Shown here: one piece after another, positions 54,069 to 64,000 of the stretch | Position numbering within the stretch: position 1 is the first letter of the stretch | Layout of the letters: every line of letters begins with the position of its first letter | NCBI RefSeq assembly: GCF_025426255.1 | Contig: NZ_CP104861.1 | Location: 558,001-622,000 of the forward strand | Length of the DNA stretch: 64,000 nt | Origin: Pseudomonas fragi | GTDB taxonomy: Bacteria > Pseudomonadota > Gammaproteobacteria > Pseudomonadales > Pseudomonadaceae | Reading direction: 5' to 3' | The notes under the pieces: model-generated | Database searches by the model: none | Seen by the model: only the letters and a program-made list of their open reading frames with translations | Told to the model about the DNA's origin: nothing | Program-made: the position numbers and the translations under genes

Positions 54069-55373
54069 CTAGTTGCTACGCAAACTTTCCAGCAACTTAT
54101 GACTCGGGTAGCCATCTGCAGGCCAACCCATGGCTTGCTGCGCGCTGCGGATCGCTTTGCGGGTGTTGGCGCCGATGATGCCGTCAGCATTGCCCGCATC
54201 GTAATTGCGTTGGCTGAGCAGTGTTTGCAGTTCAACGCGTTCGGAGCGGCTCAATGGTCGGTCATCTTTTGGCCAGTCGGCCAGAATGGTTCCGCCACCG
54301 TTGAAGCGTTGCGACAGCAAACCTACGGCCAGAGCGTAGGACGATGAGTTGTTGTAGCGAAGGATGGCGCGGAAGTTATCCAGTACCAGGAACGCCGGGC
54401 CACGATAACCCGCAGGCAGGAGCAGGGTAGCGCTCAATTGATCCGAGCCGGCTGAGCTGGCAGGTAGGGTGACCCCCAGTTTTTGCCATTCACTTACGCT
54501 TTTTTTCACCGCACCATCGGCCAGCGCGTAGTCAAAACCGGCAGGCAGTGTGACTTCGAAGCCCCACGGCTGACCTTGTTTCCAGCCCGAGCTTTGCAAG
54601 TAATGCGCAGTCGAGGCCAAGGCGTCGGCCGAGCTGTTCCAGATATCCCGACGACCATCGCCATCGAAATCCACGGCGTGGGTTTCATAGGTGGTGGGGA
54701 TGAACTGGGTCTGGCCCATTGCGCCCGCCCAGGAACCGAGCATTTTCTCGGGGCTTATATCGCCTTGCTGAATGATCTTCAGCGCTGCGATCAATTGGCT
54801 CTGGGCAAACTCAGGGCGCCGCCCTTCGTAGGCCAGGGTGGCCAGCGAACGAATGACGGACTTGTTGCCCTGGAACGTACCGAAGTTGCTCTCCATGCCC
54901 CATACCGAAACCAGGGCCTGGCGATCGACGCCGTAACGCTGCTCGATGCGGCTTAGCAGCTCGGCATTTTGCTCCAGCAAACGCTGACCGTTACGCACAC
55001 GCAAAGGCGACAGCGCGCCGTCGAGATACTCCCAGACAGGGCGGCTGAATTCAGGTTGGCTGCGATCTGCCTTGATCACACTCATATCGGGCGTGATGTC
55101 AGCAAAGGCGTTATCGAATACCAGCGGGCTGATTCCGGCGGCAAGTGCCTGCGCGCGGAAGTTGGCCTGCCACTCGCTGAAACTCTGTGCGGGCTGAACA
55201 AAGGGGATATCGGTACCTGGCGCGATAGTGGTCACCGCAGGGGCGGGAGGCGTCACAGGCAGGGGCTGAGCATCGGCTGCGGTAGGTTTCTCTGCGCAGG
55301 CGACTAGAAGGATGACGCTGGAAGCAGCGATCAGTTGGCGCATCGGCCAACCACGTTTATGACTTAAGGGCAT
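54069..55373 (-). CDS. Lytic murein transglycosylase (MltB family) with peptidoglycan-binding domain
   Basis: The protein (434 residues from 55373, or 424 from 55343) has a lipoprotein-type signal, MRQLIAASSVILLVAC. The SLT_2 domain has its catalytic glutamate in ALVSVWGMESNFGTFQGN, then SWAGAMGQTQFIPTTYETHAVDFDGDGRRDIW. A C-terminal peptidoglycan-binding-type domain follows: SERVELQTLLSQRNYDAGNADGIIGANTRKAIRSAQ, read in shorter pieces. Start choice is open: ATG 55373 has a weak GGA upstream, ATG 55343 begins the signal directly. The longer frame to 55700 overlaps arfA in another frame and is not credible. It differs from the mltB at 47653 by lipid anchor and extra domain. Confidence 0.9.
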   Translation of the reverse strand: MPLSHKRGWPMRQLIAASSVILLVACAEKPTAADAQPLPVTPPAPAVTTIAPGTDIPFVQPAQSFSEWQANFRAQALAAGISPLVFDNAFADITPDMSVIKADRSQPEFSRPVWEYLDGALSPLRVRNGQRLLEQNAELLSRIEQRYGVDRQALVSVWGMESNFGTFQGNKSVIRSLATLAYEGRRPEFAQSQLIAALKIIQQGDISPEKMLGSWAGAMGQTQFIPTTYETHAVDFDGDGRRDIWNSSADALASTAHYLQSSGWKQGQPWGFEVTLPAGFDYALADGAVKKSVSEWQKLGVTLPASSAGSDQLSATLLLPAGYRGPAFLVLDNFRAILRYNNSSSYALAVGLLSQRFNGGGTILADWPKDDRPLSRSERVELQTLLSQRNYDAGNADGIIGANTRKAIRSAQQAMGWPADGYPSHKLLESLRSN

Positions 55374-55423
55374 GCGCAGGTCCAGGTAATGCAAATCAGA
55401 TGCAGACCTTATCATCCCCGCTG

Positions 55424-55573
55424 TCAGGCAGCCAGAAAGTAAAAAGCCTCCCGGTCTCTCGACTGGAAGGCTTCGCGGCGGTAGCTGCCTTTGCCTTTGG
55501 CGGGGCGTTCCTGGCGGCTGCGGAACAGGGGTTGGGCAACAATGGATTTGGCCTTGTTGGGGCGCTTGCTCAT
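55424..55573 (-). CDS. arfA: Alternative ribosome-rescue factor A (ArfA)
   Basis: The 49-residue basic peptide MSKRPNKAKSIVAQPLFRSR, followed by QERPAKGKGSYRREAF, matches the ArfA signature: PLFRxR, then KGKGSYxR. ArfA recruits release factor 2 to ribosomes stalled on mRNAs without stop codons when trans-translation fails. The start is the ATG at 55573. Codons 34-45 coincide with an intrinsic terminator (55441-55473), so most transcripts probably end before the stop codon at 55424. This is the non-stop design known for arfA in other proteobacteria, and lets tmRNA keep ArfA low. A longer frame to 55648 is not needed. Confidence 0.85.
   Translation of the reverse strand: MSKRPNKAKSIVAQPLFRSRQERPAKGKGSYRREAFQSRDREAFYFLAA
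55441..55473 (-). terminator. Intrinsic terminator inside the arfA reading frame
   Basis: On the minus strand AAGCCT-T-CCAGT and ACCGG-G-AGGCTT pair (one mismatch, one G-T pair) around a GAGAG-type loop. Five T follow directly (plus-strand A 55441-55445). The hairpin covers codons 34-44 of arfA, and the T-run precedes the stop codon by about 15 bases. Confidence 0.75.
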
Positions 55574-55656
55574 GGCATTTGCTCTCACTGGGTTTAAACA
55601 AGCACAAATCATCGGCCAGATTTTTTGCATTGTCCAGCCCGACGGCATAACCCTCT

Positions 55657-55719
55657 GTTGCCGCTGCCGAAGGCTGCGATATGGGCCGCTGGCCCATCAA
55701 TAAGCAGGCTCGCTCCCAC
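55657..55719. repeat. Degenerate REP cluster upstream of arfA
   Basis: GTTGCCGCTGCCGAAGGCTG resembles the GTAGCCGCTGCCG REP class. A perfect ATGGGCC-GCT-GGCCCAT hairpin (55681-55697) and a half REP AAGCAGGCTCGCTCCCACT (about 55701-55719) follow. It appears to be a mosaic of REP types between holA and arfA. Confidence 0.6.
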
Positions 55720-55760
55720 TGGGGCTTGACCTGGAACAGAGTATCTACAAGGTTTTGCCT

Positions 55761-56798
55761 TTATTGCGCAGGCAAATTCAGCCGTTGCCCACACATCAAC
55801 AGGGCGAGACGGCCCAGGCTGCTCCAGGCCGAACCCGCTGCCTGACCCTTGATTTGCGCATCGACATGTTGCGCATCCAGAAGCAATTGTGCCCAGCGTT
55901 GTGCCGAGTAACGCTGCAAGGCTTTGCTCATCAGTGGCTTGCGCTTGTCCCACACCGGTGGGCGTGCCTGGCTGAAAGCCTTGTCCAGCGGAATGCCTTG
56001 GCTGTATTGCAATGCAATATTGGCCAGCACCCGCAGCTCGCGTGCCAGTGCCCACAAGATTACCGGAGGCTCAACGCCTTCGCCGCGCAGGCCTTCAAGT
56101 ATGCGCAAGGCGTGGGCAGCTTCGCCGTTGAGCACGGCATCCACCAGGCCAAACACGTCAAAACGCGCACTATCGGCTACCGCCGCTTGCACTGTTTCAA
56201 CCGTGATTTGGCCCTCTTCGGCCATTAACTTGAGCTTTTCGATTTCTTGCGCAGCGGCCAGCAGGTTGCCTTCGACCCTTGCGGCAATCAGTTCAACGGC
56301 GTCTTGGCTGGCTGACAAGCCAGCTTGAGACAAGCGCTGGCGAATCCATTGTGGCAACTGGTTGGCGTCCACTGGCCAGATCTGCACGAACTGGGTCTGT
56401 GGCCCTTCGATAAGCGCCTTGCCCCATTTGGTCTTCTGCGCGCTGCCATCAAGCTTGGGCAGGCTGATCAGCAGCAAGGTGTCTTCGGCCGGGCGTGAGC
56501 AGTATTCGATCAGTGCTGCCGCGCCCTTGTCGCCGGGCTTGCCCGATGGCAAGCGCAGTTCCAGCAGGCGCTTTTCGGCAAACAGCGACATGCTGGCGCC
56601 CGCTTGCAGCAACGTGCCCCAGTCAAAACTGGCATCGGCGCTGAAGACCTGGCGTTCGTCGAAACCTTGCTGGCGTGCAGTACTGCGAATGGCGTCGGCA
56701 GCTTCCTGGCACAGCAACGGGTCATCGCCGCTGATGATGTAGACAGGCGAAAGATTGCCTTGCAGATGCTTGGCGAGTTGAGCGGGGGCGAGTTTCAT
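55761..56798 (-). CDS. holA: DNA polymerase III subunit delta
   Basis: The 345-residue delta subunit opens the sliding clamp within the clamp-loader complex. The N-terminal MKLAPAQLAKHLQGNLSPVY and VYIISGDDPLLCQEAADAIR, the clamp-contact segment SMSLFAEKRLLELRLPSGKPG, and the C-terminal LLLDAQHVDAQIKGQA fit the family. It follows lptE on the same strand with a hairpin in the 42-base gap, the conserved leuS-lptE-holA order. Confidence 0.96.
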   Translation of the reverse strand: MKLAPAQLAKHLQGNLSPVYIISGDDPLLCQEAADAIRSTARQQGFDERQVFSADASFDWGTLLQAGASMSLFAEKRLLELRLPSGKPGDKGAAALIEYCSRPAEDTLLLISLPKLDGSAQKTKWGKALIEGPQTQFVQIWPVDANQLPQWIRQRLSQAGLSASQDAVELIAARVEGNLLAAAQEIEKLKLMAEEGQITVETVQAAVADSARFDVFGLVDAVLNGEAAHALRILEGLRGEGVEPPVILWALARELRVLANIALQYSQGIPLDKAFSQARPPVWDKRKPLMSKALQRYSAQRWAQLLLDAQHVDAQIKGQAAGSAWSSLGRLALLMCGQRLNLPAQ

Positions 56799-56814
56799 AG
56801 GGCTATAACGATAG

Positions 56815-56834
56815 CGGGGCGCTTGAGCGCCCCG
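56815..56834. terminator. Hairpin between lptE and holA
   Basis: CGGGGCGC and GCGCCCCG form a perfect 8-bp stem with a TTGA loop in the 42-base gap. On the minus strand the following sequence (CTATCGTTAT) is only moderately T-rich, so it probably attenuates rather than blocks transcription into holA. Confidence 0.5.
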
Positions 56835-56840
56835 TATGCC

Positions 56841-57446
56841 TTACTGGTTTTGCAGTTCAAGTGGCGACTGTTGAGGAGTTTCCTCTTGAGCCTTGCGTGC
56901 AGCTTCAATGGCATCGGCTTCAGCCTTGGCCTTCGCATCTGCGAGCTCTTGCAGTTTTTCCAGCTTGGCCGGGGTCAGTTGCTCCAGGCGCATGACCAGT
57001 TGCTGAATGAGGTCGCGACGCATCTCTTTGCGGATCAGCAGGCTTTCCTGGTTGGCGCCAGCAATGTTGCTGCCGTCCTCCATGACAACTTTTTGCGCCT
57101 CAACTCGGTCGTTCAGTAGCGGCAAGTTGTTCTGGCCACGTACTTCATAGCTCACTACGTTGGTCAGTTGATACTCGACGGTGCCACCGTTGCCGGAGTA
57201 GGTGGCAGCGCGCTGAGTTTCTTTCTCGTTGGTCAAGATCAGTTTGTATGGCGCATTGGCGGTGAGTTTTACACCGCTGTTTTCCAGTACCTGACGCAGC
57301 TGGCGCACGGTATCGCCATAGGCGTTGCGAGCGCTGACGTTGAGTTCGGTGATCGTCAGCTGGTTGGTGCCGGTGCCGCGCAGCTGGAAGCCGCAGGCGC
57401 TCAACAAAATTGCGAGACCCATCACCAGCAAGTTGCGTTTGATCAT
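56841..57446 (-). CDS. lptE: LPS-assembly lipoprotein LptE
   Basis: The 201-residue lipoprotein (MIKRNLLVMGLAILLSACGF, lipobox LSAC) plugs the LptD barrel and helps place lipopolysaccharide in the outer leaflet. GFQLRGTGTNQLTITELNVSA and the VSYEVRGQNNLPLLNDRVEA region fit the family. The C-terminal third is a long charged, coiled-coil-like helix (LTPAKLEKLQELADAKAKAEAD) longer than in E. coli. The start is the ATG at 57446, with GGGGAG upstream; the frame to 57515 is an extension. It lies 89 bases after leuS. Confidence 0.94.
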   Translation of the reverse strand: MIKRNLLVMGLAILLSACGFQLRGTGTNQLTITELNVSARNAYGDTVRQLRQVLENSGVKLTANAPYKLILTNEKETQRAATYSGNGGTVEYQLTNVVSYEVRGQNNLPLLNDRVEAQKVVMEDGSNIAGANQESLLIRKEMRRDLIQQLVMRLEQLTPAKLEKLQELADAKAKAEADAIEAARKAQEETPQQSPLELQNQ

Positions 57447-57535
57447 GTGTTGCTCCCCTTGAAACCAGATAGGCCGACTAAGCGGCCCTGAAGGTCTTGT
57501 TGGGCGCCCGTGCATGGCATGGGCGCCTGTTCCAG

Positions 57536-60178
<2,643 letters not shown>

Positions 60179-60375
60179 TCAACATAGACCGGCGACAGTG
60201 TTGCCGATCAGGTTGGAGCAGGGGTTACAGGAAGTCCCGTAGCATACATGACCCCGCTCTATCGAGGGAAACCCTGATTGCCACATCACTCCGTTGGTCG
60301 CGGCAGCACTCTGGTTTTACAAGCGCGGCTAAGCTCTGTCTGGGGGAGATTGATTTCCTTAAATGAGGTGAACGG

Positions 60376-60675
60376 ATGGCAGAGTTGCAACGCAGCGTAG
60401 CAACATCGCAAGTGTATGAGCGGCTGATCGATCGTTTGAGTGTGGCTCTTGATTCAGCAAAGACGGCTGTCCAATTACGTGATGAACGTCCTGTCGAGTT
60501 GGAGTTGCGAGGCTTGAGTCGTGCCGAACTGGAGTTGATCAACATCTATTTGAACCGGATCGGGCGTGAGGCTGTAGAACGCTCGCAAGGCAGCATGAAC
60601 CAACAGGATGCCCCTTATAAAGCCAAGGTCATCTGGCTCAAGGACAGGGTGCAGGGGGGAAGGGTCACCCGGTGA
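60376..60675 (+). CDS. Small conserved protein of unknown function
   Basis: The 99-residue soluble protein (MAELQRSVATSQVYERLIDR...) is rich in charged residues and looks helical at both ends. The middle reads VQLRDERPVELELRGLSRAE and LELINIYLNRIGREAVERSQ. A GAGGTG site lies eight bases before the ATG, which supports it as a real gene. It is divergent from leuS, and I recognise no domain. The leuS-facing gap (60143-60375) has no clear REP and probably holds both promoters; nothing else is seen there. Confidence 0.7.
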   Translation: MAELQRSVATSQVYERLIDRLSVALDSAKTAVQLRDERPVELELRGLSRAELELINIYLNRIGREAVERSQGSMNQQDAPYKAKVIWLKDRVQGGRVTR

Positions 60676-60799
60676 TTCAAACCGGCCCTTCAGTGAAAAT
60701 CGTATTAATCAGAGGTACACCCCGGGTTGATGCATAAGGCGATTGTGTTTGAGTTTCTAACCAGCGCTGTTGATGCGGTCACTCAACCCACTTAGGCTT

Positions 60800-60821
60800 C
60801 GGGCATCTTTGGAGATGCCCG
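60800..60821 (+). promoter_or_regulatory. Hairpin overlapping the ydcF ribosome-binding site
   Basis: CGGGCATCT and AGATGCCCG form a perfect 9-bp stem with a TTGG loop, ending at the base before the ATG. The GGAG Shine-Dalgarno bases (60811-60814) lie in the loop and the first stem positions. Translation could be limited by this structure. Confidence 0.5.
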
Positions 60822-61583
60822 ATGCCTATTCGATATTTTTTGAAACAACTTCTTTTACCTCCCGGAATTCTTTTGCTGCTCCTGGTACTCGCCTGGTGGC
60901 TGCGGCGTTCACGCCCGCGTTTGGCGGGCGTACTGTTTGCCCTAGGGGTGGGCGGGCTTTGGTTGATGAGTTTGCCGATCATGGTGGAGTGGAGCGCCCG
61001 CTTGCTCGAGCGAGAGCCCGCGCTGGCTCAGAGCGAGTGGTCGACGCTGGCCGGGCGCGCTGACGCGATCGTGGTGCTGGGCTCAGGGCGTGAGCGGGGT
61101 GATCCGGCTTGGGGCAGTGATCAGCCGACAGGCATCGGCCTGGAGCGCCAGCGCTATGCAGCCCGCCTGGCCAAGGCATCAGGCCTGCCGGTATTGACCA
61201 CAGGTGGGTTGCATTACGGTACGCCACCTAGCGAAGCGCAGTTGATGGCGGATTCGCTGCGTGATGACTTTGATGTGCAAGTGCGCTGGAAAGAAGAGAA
61301 AAGCAGGACCACGTGGGAAAACGCCAAAATGACAGCCGACATTCTGTTGCCGTTGGGTATCAAGCGCGTGGTCGTGGTAACTCACGGCTGGCATATGTCG
61401 CGTTCAGTTTGGTGCTTCGAAAAGGCCGGTTTTGAGGTGGTGCCCGCACCTGTCGGGTTCTTGAGTGCCGACAATGCGCGCCCGCTGGGGGGCTGGATGC
61501 CCGAATACAAGTCGTTCTGGCAGTCCGGGTTACTGATCAACGAGGCAGTGGGGCAGATTTCCTACCCGTTGTTTTATCGGTAA
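60822..61583 (+). CDS. YdcF/ElyC family (DUF218) membrane protein
   Basis: The 253-residue protein has two N-terminal membrane segments (about residues 10-28 and 36-55) followed by a DUF218 domain: ADAIVVLGSGRERGD, LERQRYAARLAKASGLPVLTTGG, EEKSRTTWENAKMTADIL and VVVTHGWHMSRSVWCFEKAG. It resembles E. coli ElyC/YdcF, the former acting in peptidoglycan or undecaprenyl lipid homeostasis. The role here is inferred from family only. The ATG is preceded by GGAG inside a hairpin (60800-60821). Confidence 0.88.
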   Translation: MPIRYFLKQLLLPPGILLLLLVLAWWLRRSRPRLAGVLFALGVGGLWLMSLPIMVEWSARLLEREPALAQSEWSTLAGRADAIVVLGSGRERGDPAWGSDQPTGIGLERQRYAARLAKASGLPVLTTGGLHYGTPPSEAQLMADSLRDDFDVQVRWKEEKSRTTWENAKMTADILLPLGIKRVVVVTHGWHMSRSVWCFEKAGFEVVPAPVGFLSADNARPLGGWMPEYKSFWQSGLLINEAVGQISYPLFYR

Positions 61584-61605
61584 TTGAGGGGAGTAACCTG
61601 CCTGC

Positions 61606-61679
61606 TGTGGGAGTGGGCCTGCTCGCGATGCAAACGCTGCGGTCAGTGATGCGTTCGCGAGCAGGCCCGCCCCCCCACA
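61606..61679. repeat. REP doublet between ydcF and lnt
   Basis: TGTGGGAGTGGGCCTGCTCG and its near-exact inverted copy GAGCAGGCCCGCCCCCCACA lie around a GCAAACGCTGCGG core. It separates two convergent genes. Confidence 0.85.
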
Positions 61680-61709
61680 ATGGCTTGTGAGCAGCGGGTT
61701 ATGTGAGCA

Positions 61710-63233
61710 CTAAACCGTCTTGGCAATCCGGCTGGTGATCAGTGCCCAGCCAATGAGCAGGCTGCACAGGATGATCAGCGGCCACGAGCGCCATTGCAGG
61801 TAAGGCGTGAGGTTGTGCATGGGCACTACTTCGCCATACATGATGCCTTGCTCGAACTGCGGGATTTGCGTGGTGATTTGCCCGAACGGGTTGATCAGTG
61901 CAGTCACGCCGTTGTTGGTCGCCCGGATCATCCAGCGCCCGGCTTCCAGGGCGCGCATTTGCGCCATCTGCAAGTGCTGCAACGGGCCAATCGAGGTGCC
62001 GAACCAGGTGTCGTTGCTAATGGTCAGCAAAATGTCGCTCTGGGCAGCAAGGCTGGCCACAAAGTCCGGGTACACCACTTCATAGCAAATAAGTGGTGCG
62101 ATCTGATAACCCTTGGCTTGCAGCATGGCTTGCTCGGCCGGGCCGCGGGCAAAGTCGGACATCGGCAGATCAAAGAATGCGATCACGCCGCGCAGAACAT
62201 CCTGAAGCGGTACGTATTCGCCAAATGGCACCAGTTTCTGCTTCAGGTAAATGCCATCGCCTTCACCGACGGCTGTAATACCGTTGAAGAATCGCGACTC
62301 GTGACGCACTTCCTGGCGGATCGGTACACCGGTAATCAACGCTGAATTTCGATCAGCGGCAAACCGGCCCATCATGGTCAAAAACCCTTCGGCATTTTCT
62401 TTGAGCACCGGGATAGCCGTTTCGGGCCAAACGATCAGATCGGCACGTTTGGAACTGAAGGTCATGTCGCGGTACAGGGCCAACTGCGCATTGAGCTGCG
62501 CCGGATCCCATTTCATGCTTTGTTCGATATTGCCTTGGATCGCAGCCACGCTTAGTGGGTCACCCGAAGGGCTGGTCCAGGCATGGTGCTTGAGCGCCAA
62601 GCCAATGCACCAAGGACCGAGCAGCAACACTACGCCAGCCACGACAAAGGCTTTACGTCGGGTCTTGATCAAGCGTGGCAGGTTGCACAGAAGGGCTACG
62701 GTCAGGGCCAGAGTAAACGAGATCAGCCACATGCCACCCAATGGTGCGAGCCCGGCCAGTGGGCCGTCGAGCTGGCTGTAGCCGGAGTACAGCCACGGGA
62801 AACCGGTGAGGAACCAGCCGCGGAAGGCTTCCTGGGCGACCCATAGGGCAGCAAACGCCAGTGCGTCGGCCAGCGGGGCTTCGTTACGGCGGATCCAGCG
62901 CGCCCACAACCAGGCGGGCAGGGCAAAGAACCAGGCAATCGCTGCCGTGAACACGAGCATCAGCAGTCCGGCCAGCATCACGGACGCGCCGCCGAAATGG
63001 TGAATGCTGTAGTAGATCCAGCTGGTGCCAGCGCCAAACAGGCCGAAGCCGAAACACCAGCCACGACCCAATGCCTGTTTGGGAGTCAGGTCGCGCAAGC
63101 CGAGGTAGAACACGGCCAAGGCAACGAGTGCTATTGGCCAGATGTCGAAAGGTGCCAACGCCAGGGTTGTCAGTGCGCCGGCCACCACAGCCAGCAAGTT
63201 ACCGGGCCAGCCGGGGGAGGTTATCCAGCGCAT
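61710..63233 (-). CDS. lnt: Apolipoprotein N-acyltransferase
   Basis: The 507-residue inner-membrane enzyme adds the third acyl chain to lipoproteins. The N-terminal half has about six to seven hydrophobic segments (TTLALAPFDIWPIALVALAVFYL first). The nitrilase-like domain (about 215-470) contains the glutamate in LIVWPETAIPVL, a lysine in LKQKLVPFGEYVPL and the catalytic cysteine in PLICYEVVYPDF. It follows corC on the same strand with a 21-base gap, a conserved pair. Its products include the many lipoproteins in this window. Confidence 0.96.
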   Translation of the reverse strand: MRWITSPGWPGNLLAVVAGALTTLALAPFDIWPIALVALAVFYLGLRDLTPKQALGRGWCFGFGLFGAGTSWIYYSIHHFGGASVMLAGLLMLVFTAAIAWFFALPAWLWARWIRRNEAPLADALAFAALWVAQEAFRGWFLTGFPWLYSGYSQLDGPLAGLAPLGGMWLISFTLALTVALLCNLPRLIKTRRKAFVVAGVVLLLGPWCIGLALKHHAWTSPSGDPLSVAAIQGNIEQSMKWDPAQLNAQLALYRDMTFSSKRADLIVWPETAIPVLKENAEGFLTMMGRFAADRNSALITGVPIRQEVRHESRFFNGITAVGEGDGIYLKQKLVPFGEYVPLQDVLRGVIAFFDLPMSDFARGPAEQAMLQAKGYQIAPLICYEVVYPDFVASLAAQSDILLTISNDTWFGTSIGPLQHLQMAQMRALEAGRWMIRATNNGVTALINPFGQITTQIPQFEQGIMYGEVVPMHNLTPYLQWRSWPLIILCSLLIGWALITSRIAKTV

Positions 63234-63254
63234 TTCAATCCTTGGTGTTGAGGT

Positions 63255-64000
63255 TTAGCGGGCAATAGGCGTCAGGCGGATCAAGTGAATCCGGCGACTG
63301 TCAGCATTCAGAATGCGGAAGCGGTATGGGCCGATTTCAGTGATTTCGTTGCGTTTTGGCAAGTGCCCGAACGCGCTCATGACCAAGCCGCCAACGGTGT
63401 CGAATTCATCGTCGGAGAATTCAGTATCGAAGAACTCGTTGAAATTTTCGATCGGGGTCAGAGCCTTGATCAGGAAATCACCGCTGGGCAGCGGCTTGAT
63501 GTAGCTGTCTTCTTCGACATCGTGCTCGTCTTCGATATCGCCGACGATCTGTTCCAGAACGTCTTCAATCGTCACCAGACCTGCCACGCCGCCGTATTCG
63601 TCAATCACGATGGCCATGTGGTTGTGGTTGGCGCGGAACTCACGCAACAACACGTTAAGGCGCTTGGACTCAGGGACAAAAGTCGCCGGACGCAGCAAAT
63701 CCTTGATGTTGTACTTGTCGCCGTTCTCTTGAAGGATCAGCGGCAGCAGGTCTTTGGCCAGCAGGACGCCCAGGACGTCGTCGTGGCTTTCGCCGATCAC
63801 CGGGTAGCGCGAGTGCGCGGCATCAATGATCGCCGGGAGAAATTCACGGGGGGTCTGGGTCGCCTTGATGCTGATCATCTGCGAGCGCGGAACCATGATG
63901 TCCCGTACTTGCAGGTCAGCCACTTGAATGGCGCCTTCGACGATGGCCAGCGCTTCACTGTCCAATAGTTTGTTCTGGTGTGCTTCGCGCAGCAGCTCAA
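63255..64000 (-). CDS. corC: CorC/YbeX family CBS-domain protein (5' end outside window)
   Basis: The reading frame is open to base 64000, and its N-terminal part lies beyond the window. Visible are ELLREAHQNKLLDSEALAIV, the paired CBS domains (DIMVPRSQMISIKATQTPREF and HNHMAIVIDEYGGVAGLVTIEDVLEQIVGDIEDEHD in pieces) and the C-terminal CorC_HlyC domain (FDTVGGLVMSAFGHLPKRNE). The protein lacks membrane segments in the visible part. Members are linked to magnesium/cobalt resistance and ion efflux. It precedes lnt by 21 bases, probably in one operon with ybeY and ybeZ upstream. Confidence 0.95.
   Translation of the reverse strand, partial: ELLREAHQNKLLDSEALAIVEGAIQVADLQVRDIMVPRSQMISIKATQTPREFLPAIIDAAHSRYPVIGESHDDVLGVLLAKDLLPLILQENGDKYNIKDLLRPATFVPESKRLNVLLREFRANHNHMAIVIDEYGGVAGLVTIEDVLEQIVGDIEDEHDVEEDSYIKPLPSGDFLIKALTPIENFNEFFDTEFSDDEFDTVGGLVMSAFGHLPKRNEITEIGPYRFRILNADSRRIHLIRLTPIAR

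Noticed and set aside
55374..55700. N-terminal extension of the lytic transglycosylase frame
   Set aside because: It overlaps arfA in another frame and would bury the lipoprotein signal that begins at MRQLIAASS.

Overview
The window is a chromosomal segment of a Pseudomonas species, most likely of the P. fluorescens lineage in the broad sense. Two things point there. First, the core gene order runs as in other pseudomonads, from memory the PA4052 to PA3983 stretch of P. aeruginosa PAO1: nusB-thiL, ribA, a cobalamin-binding protein, dxs-ispA-xseB, ppa, mtfA, a DedA protein, the ethanolamine genes, mpl-ubiX, the lrgAB pair, proA-nadD-rsfS-rlmH-mrdA-rodA-mltB-rlpA-dac, lipB-lipA, holA-lptE-leuS and lnt-corC. 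Second, Pseudomonas-type REP palindromes (GGGAGCGAGCCTGCTCGCGA and relatives) sit between many genes. I saw no rRNA, tRNA, insertion sequence, integrase or CRISPR array.

Layout. 1-8.6 kb: the end of nusB, thiL, ribA, B12 capture (periplasmic binding protein and BtuB receptor), and the isoprenoid operon xseB-ispA-dxs on the minus strand. 8.7-17.4 kb: a catabolic cassette for acetoin/2,3-butanediol. A large MalT/AcoK-type LuxR regulator faces an E1alpha-E1beta-E2-E3-diacetyl reductase operon. 17.4-22.4 kb: a patch of accessory genes. It holds a DUF6124 gene with a long palindrome-rich leader, an orphan YhcG/DUF1016 nuclease, a three-gene lipoprotein operon (CsgG-like, DUF4810, DUF799) and a phage-type repressor whose S24 domain lacks the catalytic serine. 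22.4-32.6 kb: ppa, mtfA, dedA, then the ethanolamine pathway (permease, EutB, EutC, aldehyde dehydrogenase) with its divergent sigma-54 activator EatR and a readable -24/-12 promoter plus enhancer repeats. 32.7-41.5 kb: mpl, ubiX, a lipoprotein, an oxidoreductase, a MORN-repeat clan CD peptidase lipoprotein, lrgAB, a Lon-N protein, a DedA-PAP2 fusion and a 3-methyladenine glycosylase. 41.6-55.6 kb: proA, nadD, the elongasome/peptidoglycan operon, lipoate synthesis, LD-carboxypeptidase, a second MltB-type transglycosylase and arfA. 55.7-64 kb: holA, lptE, leuS, a small unknown gene, ydcF, lnt and the start-less end of corC.

Functional links. EutBC needs adenosylcobalamin, and B12 uptake genes lie in the same window. 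The acetoin E2 needs lipoate, and lipA/lipB are present. Mpl, two MltB-type transglycosylases, RlpA, DacA/C and LdcA form a dense set of peptidoglycan-remodelling and recycling functions around PBP2/RodA. Items most worth a second look are the intrinsic terminator inside the arfA reading frame, the DUF6124 leader, the serine-less S24 repressor with a 16-bp palindrome over its start codon, the EatR enhancer array, the MORN/caspase-like lipoprotein and an acetoin E2 with two E3-binding domains. No clearly undescribed multi-gene system was identified. Family and synteny statements come from memory, without database searches.
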